Origin: UTCHB3 sp002050155
Lineage (GTDB): Bacteria > Bacteroidota > Ignavibacteria > Ignavibacteriales > Ignavibacteriaceae
Length of the DNA stretch: 64,000 nt
Direction: 5' to 3'
Assembly: GCA_030584105.1 (NCBI GenBank)
Contig: CP129491.1
Coordinates: 3,162,001-3,226,000, forward strand
Below are positions 63,962-64,000 of the stretch, one piece after another. The notes under the pieces are model-generated. The model was not told the origin of the DNA. It saw nothing but the letters and a program-made list of their open reading frames with translations, and did not search any database. The position numbers and the translations under genes were made by a program. The first letter of the stretch is position 1. Every line of letters starts with the position of its first letter.

Positions 63962-64000
63962 ATGGCAGAAAACCCGGAAAAGAACAACGGCGCCGCAGAA
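63962..64000 (+). CDS. 5' end of a gene cut by the window edge
   Basis: ATG is followed by 12 further codons (AENPEKNNGAAE) before the window ends. The beginning is charged and polar, so probably a cytoplasmic protein. A promoter -7 lies 36 bases upstream. Too short to identify. Confidence 0.55.
   Translation, partial: MAENPEKNNGAAE

Overview
The window is a bacterial chromosome segment. It most likely comes from the Bacteroidota-Chlorobiota superphylum, and an Ignavibacteria-like lineage fits best (inference). The support is a type IX secretion PorU-like sortase with a C-terminal sorting domain, a PcrB-type geranylgeranylglyceryl phosphate synthase, an S46 dipeptidyl-peptidase, and several promoters of the TTG-N20-TAnnTTTG type used by Bacteroidota. 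Unlike classical Bacteroidetes, many genes also carry good Shine-Dalgarno sequences, often in front of TTG starts. The partial 16S gene at the left edge would settle placement.

Layout. 1-4700: an rRNA operon (16S 3' part, tRNA-Ile, tRNA-Ala, 23S, 5S, terminator), followed by an 80-bp tandem repeat. 5.1-11.2 kb: a TlpA-like thioredoxin, GGGP synthase, and a small surface-glycan group (GT-C-like membrane protein, Wzx-like flippase, GT2-like transferase). 11.4-19.7 kb: a giant PorU-like C25 peptidase, a convergent polytopic membrane protein and an SDR epimerase. 19.7-29.6 kb: a conserved core block of rplM-rpsI, rpsB-tsf, pyrH-frr, a BamA-like outer-membrane protein, yicC-gmk-rpoZ-coaBC. 29.7-33.1 kb: a family 4 uracil-DNA glycosylase, then a tandem universal stress protein translationally coupled to a CPA2 antiporter with a PTS EIIA-like tail. 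33.2-35.3 kb: a small secreted protein and an intact IS256-family element with target duplication. 35.5-43.4 kb: two divergent MFS transporters, a GNAT acetyltransferase, a PabB-PabC fusion and a GH20 hexosaminidase. 43.5-50.9 kb: an AddB-like nuclease, an outer-membrane protein, an M14-like peptidase, an ECF sigma factor with probable anti-sigma factor, and a UspA. 51.1-56.5 kb: a DEAD-box helicase, a zinc-ribbon/tudor-like small protein with rpsU, a LOG-family protein, a PBP4-type peptidase, and secG with tRNA-Met. 56.6-64 kb: two coiled-coil proteins, an S46 peptidase, a divergent MerC-like/Fur-family pair around a shared palindromic operator, and the first 13 codons of another gene.

Two themes run through the window. 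First, intergenic DNA and gene ends repeatedly carry direct duplications with periods of about 66-80 bp, in two cases copying a gene's 3' coding end beyond its stop codon. Second, several otherwise ordinary proteins carry low-complexity or tandem-repeat inserts (TlpA, GT-C protein, PorU, UDG, PabB, coiled-coil protein). The least ordinary single items are the 39-bp in-frame repeat inside PabB, the zinc-ribbon plus UvrD-tail-like small protein, the Fur/MerC operator, and the repeat clusters. I did not see a defence island, CRISPR array, prophage or biosynthetic cluster.
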